Shown here: piece by piece, positions 62,880-64,000 of the stretch
Layout of the letters: each line of letters begins with the position of its first letter
Position numbering within the stretch: the stretch's first letter is position 1
Origin: Silene conica
Taxonomy: Eukaryota; Streptophyta; Magnoliopsida; Caryophyllales; Caryophyllaceae
DNA length: 64,000 nucleotides
Reading direction: 5' to 3'
Assembly: GCA_029255685.2 (NCBI GenBank)
Contig: CM055312.2
Coordinates: forward strand, 10,564,649 to 10,628,648
The notes under the pieces: generated by a model
What the model was told of the DNA's origin: nothing
Databases searched by the model: none
The model's input: the letters and a program-made list of their open reading frames with translations, nothing else
Translations under genes and position numbers: made by a program

Positions 62880-64000
62880 ACGAGTTTAGCACCTAAGAGG
62901 GGGAGGGGTGAATTAGGTGACCTTTTTAAAATTCTGAAGTAGCTGGAGTGTTTCACGATTTAAGGCAACAAGATCAGAGTCTAAGCAACAGTATGAGGAA
63001 CTGTTGCACAAAATTGATCTATTACGAGTATAGTAAGAAACGAGAAACAAGTACGAGAAAGAGCAATAAACAAACGATATAAAAAATTGGTTCAGCTCCT
63101 ACTCCGAAGCCTACGTCCAATCGTTATTTTATTGAAAGTTTAGAAGCTACTCCGCTTGACTAAAACTATTACAACAAAACAACTCCCCAACCTACTCCGG
63201 TTGCATTTGCTTAGAGCTACTCCGCTCGTAAGACTTGACTCAAACTTAAAGCTACTCCGCTCTAAGAGTTTGTTGTTCTACCTTTGGTTTACACGATCAA
63301 TGTCTCAAGGGTTCTCTTAAAGAACATGGAGACTACTTTTAAGACCTAAACACAAGGTTCATTGAACAAACACTTATACTCATTAGAGATGCGAACTAGC
63401 ACAAGGAGATAATTGCTTTTCGAAAACAAATGAAGACTCTTTTGAAAATCAAAAACTTTTGCAAAATAAATTTGAAGAATAAATGGTTAAAAGAGTTTGC
63501 AAAGTTTACAATAAATGTTTAAAAGGTCTTGGCAATAAATGAACTAGAAGTGTGGCTTTTATAGAGCAAGAGGCGTGTGGCCGGGCTCTCTCTCACTAAT
63601 GCATTTTATATTCGTTTCACTCTAATGAACAAAGGTTCATATGGTGAAGGGTCTTTTACAAACTGAAAGGCTCACATGTTTACAAGGCTCAAGAATTTCC
63701 TCTTTGGGTAAGATGTGTATAATGAAGAACTTTCTTTTGGAAAAGTCTTAAGGCTATAAAAGGAATAAAGCTTACTTTCTACTTTCTAGCTTTTAAACTC
63801 CATGTGCTTGTGAGTTTTGAAATTCAACTTGTTTTCCCTTTTTTTTGTAAACCATTTAAAATATGCAGATGACATAAAAGACCAACTTCTTTTAATAAAA
63901 ATGGTTTTCAAAAATTATCTTCATGACCTTACCAGAAACCCCAGTTGCAATAGTCTGCTAGACTGTTGCAAGGATTTTGCACCTTCTAACAAATACGAGT
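62880..64000 (-). repeat. Copia SIRE-type LTR or leader fragment running off the window
   Basis: CACCTAAGAGGGGGAGGGGTGAATTAGGTG-like sequence at about 62890-62920 is, from memory, the reverse complement of a typical SIRE/Maximus LTR phrase. Downstream the word AGCTACTCCGCT occurs exactly at 63145, 63215 and 63250, with variants at about 63099 and 63191. No coding frame is seen before the window ends. Confidence 0.45.

Overview
This window is nuclear DNA of a flowering plant, most likely a eudicot. The evidence is intron-bearing genes with GT-AG junctions, an alpha-expansin, an old-yellow-enzyme type oxophytodienoate reductase, a nuclear tRNA-Ser with poly-T flank, Ty3/gypsy retrotransposons of the Tat, Athila and Tekay types, a Helitron, hAT and Mutator-like elements, and several Stowaway-like MITEs. 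I cannot name the species. All assignments come from reading motifs; no database search was run.

Layout. 1-9798 is a Tat-lineage LTR retrotransposon on the minus strand, with its left LTR cut by the window edge. Its gag-pol frame has two in-frame stops. Between pol and the 3' LTR it carries a gene in the opposite direction (715-2732) whose four exons join in frame across three GT-AG introns. The element sits inside an older inverted-repeat element (9799-10297). 11284-31586 is a nested stack: a roughly 280-bp Stowaway-like MITE was hit by a hAT-type element (11292-11831) and by an Athila-type element (12046-31521). The Athila element in turn took up a young 10-kb Tekay chromovirus (15298-25272, TSD GAAAG) and a Helitron (28291-29497). 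The Athila copy keeps gag and protease coding but I see no reverse transcriptase or integrase. It is full of a paired 12-bp palindromic word (GGTCGACCGACC / GGTCGGTCGACC), found in LTRs, protein-coding linker and 3' untranslated DNA.

31587-41980 holds LTR remnants and an alpha-expansin gene (38133-35818, minus, three exons). 41983-46147 is a seven-exon gene for a roughly 1040-residue membrane-anchored acidic protein of a plant family of unknown function. 46148-55637 is gene-poor. It contains a MITE and a 1.2-kb terminal-inverted-repeat element (51020-52210) that carries a tRNA-Leu(UAA)-like gene. 55638-58060 is a four-exon oxophytodienoate reductase gene (plus). The end of the window has more MITEs, a tRNA-Ser(AGA) gene, a Mutator-like element with about 240-bp inverted repeats around a second palindromic element, and what looks like a Copia (SIRE-type) LTR running off the right edge.

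The three host genes are not an operon and show no obvious functional link. Expansin acts on the cell wall, the reductase acts in oxylipin metabolism, and the long membrane protein has no assigned role. Most of the biology readable here is transposon nesting and what transposons have captured or evolved: an antisense spliced gene, a tRNA passenger, and family-specific palindromic words in LTRs.
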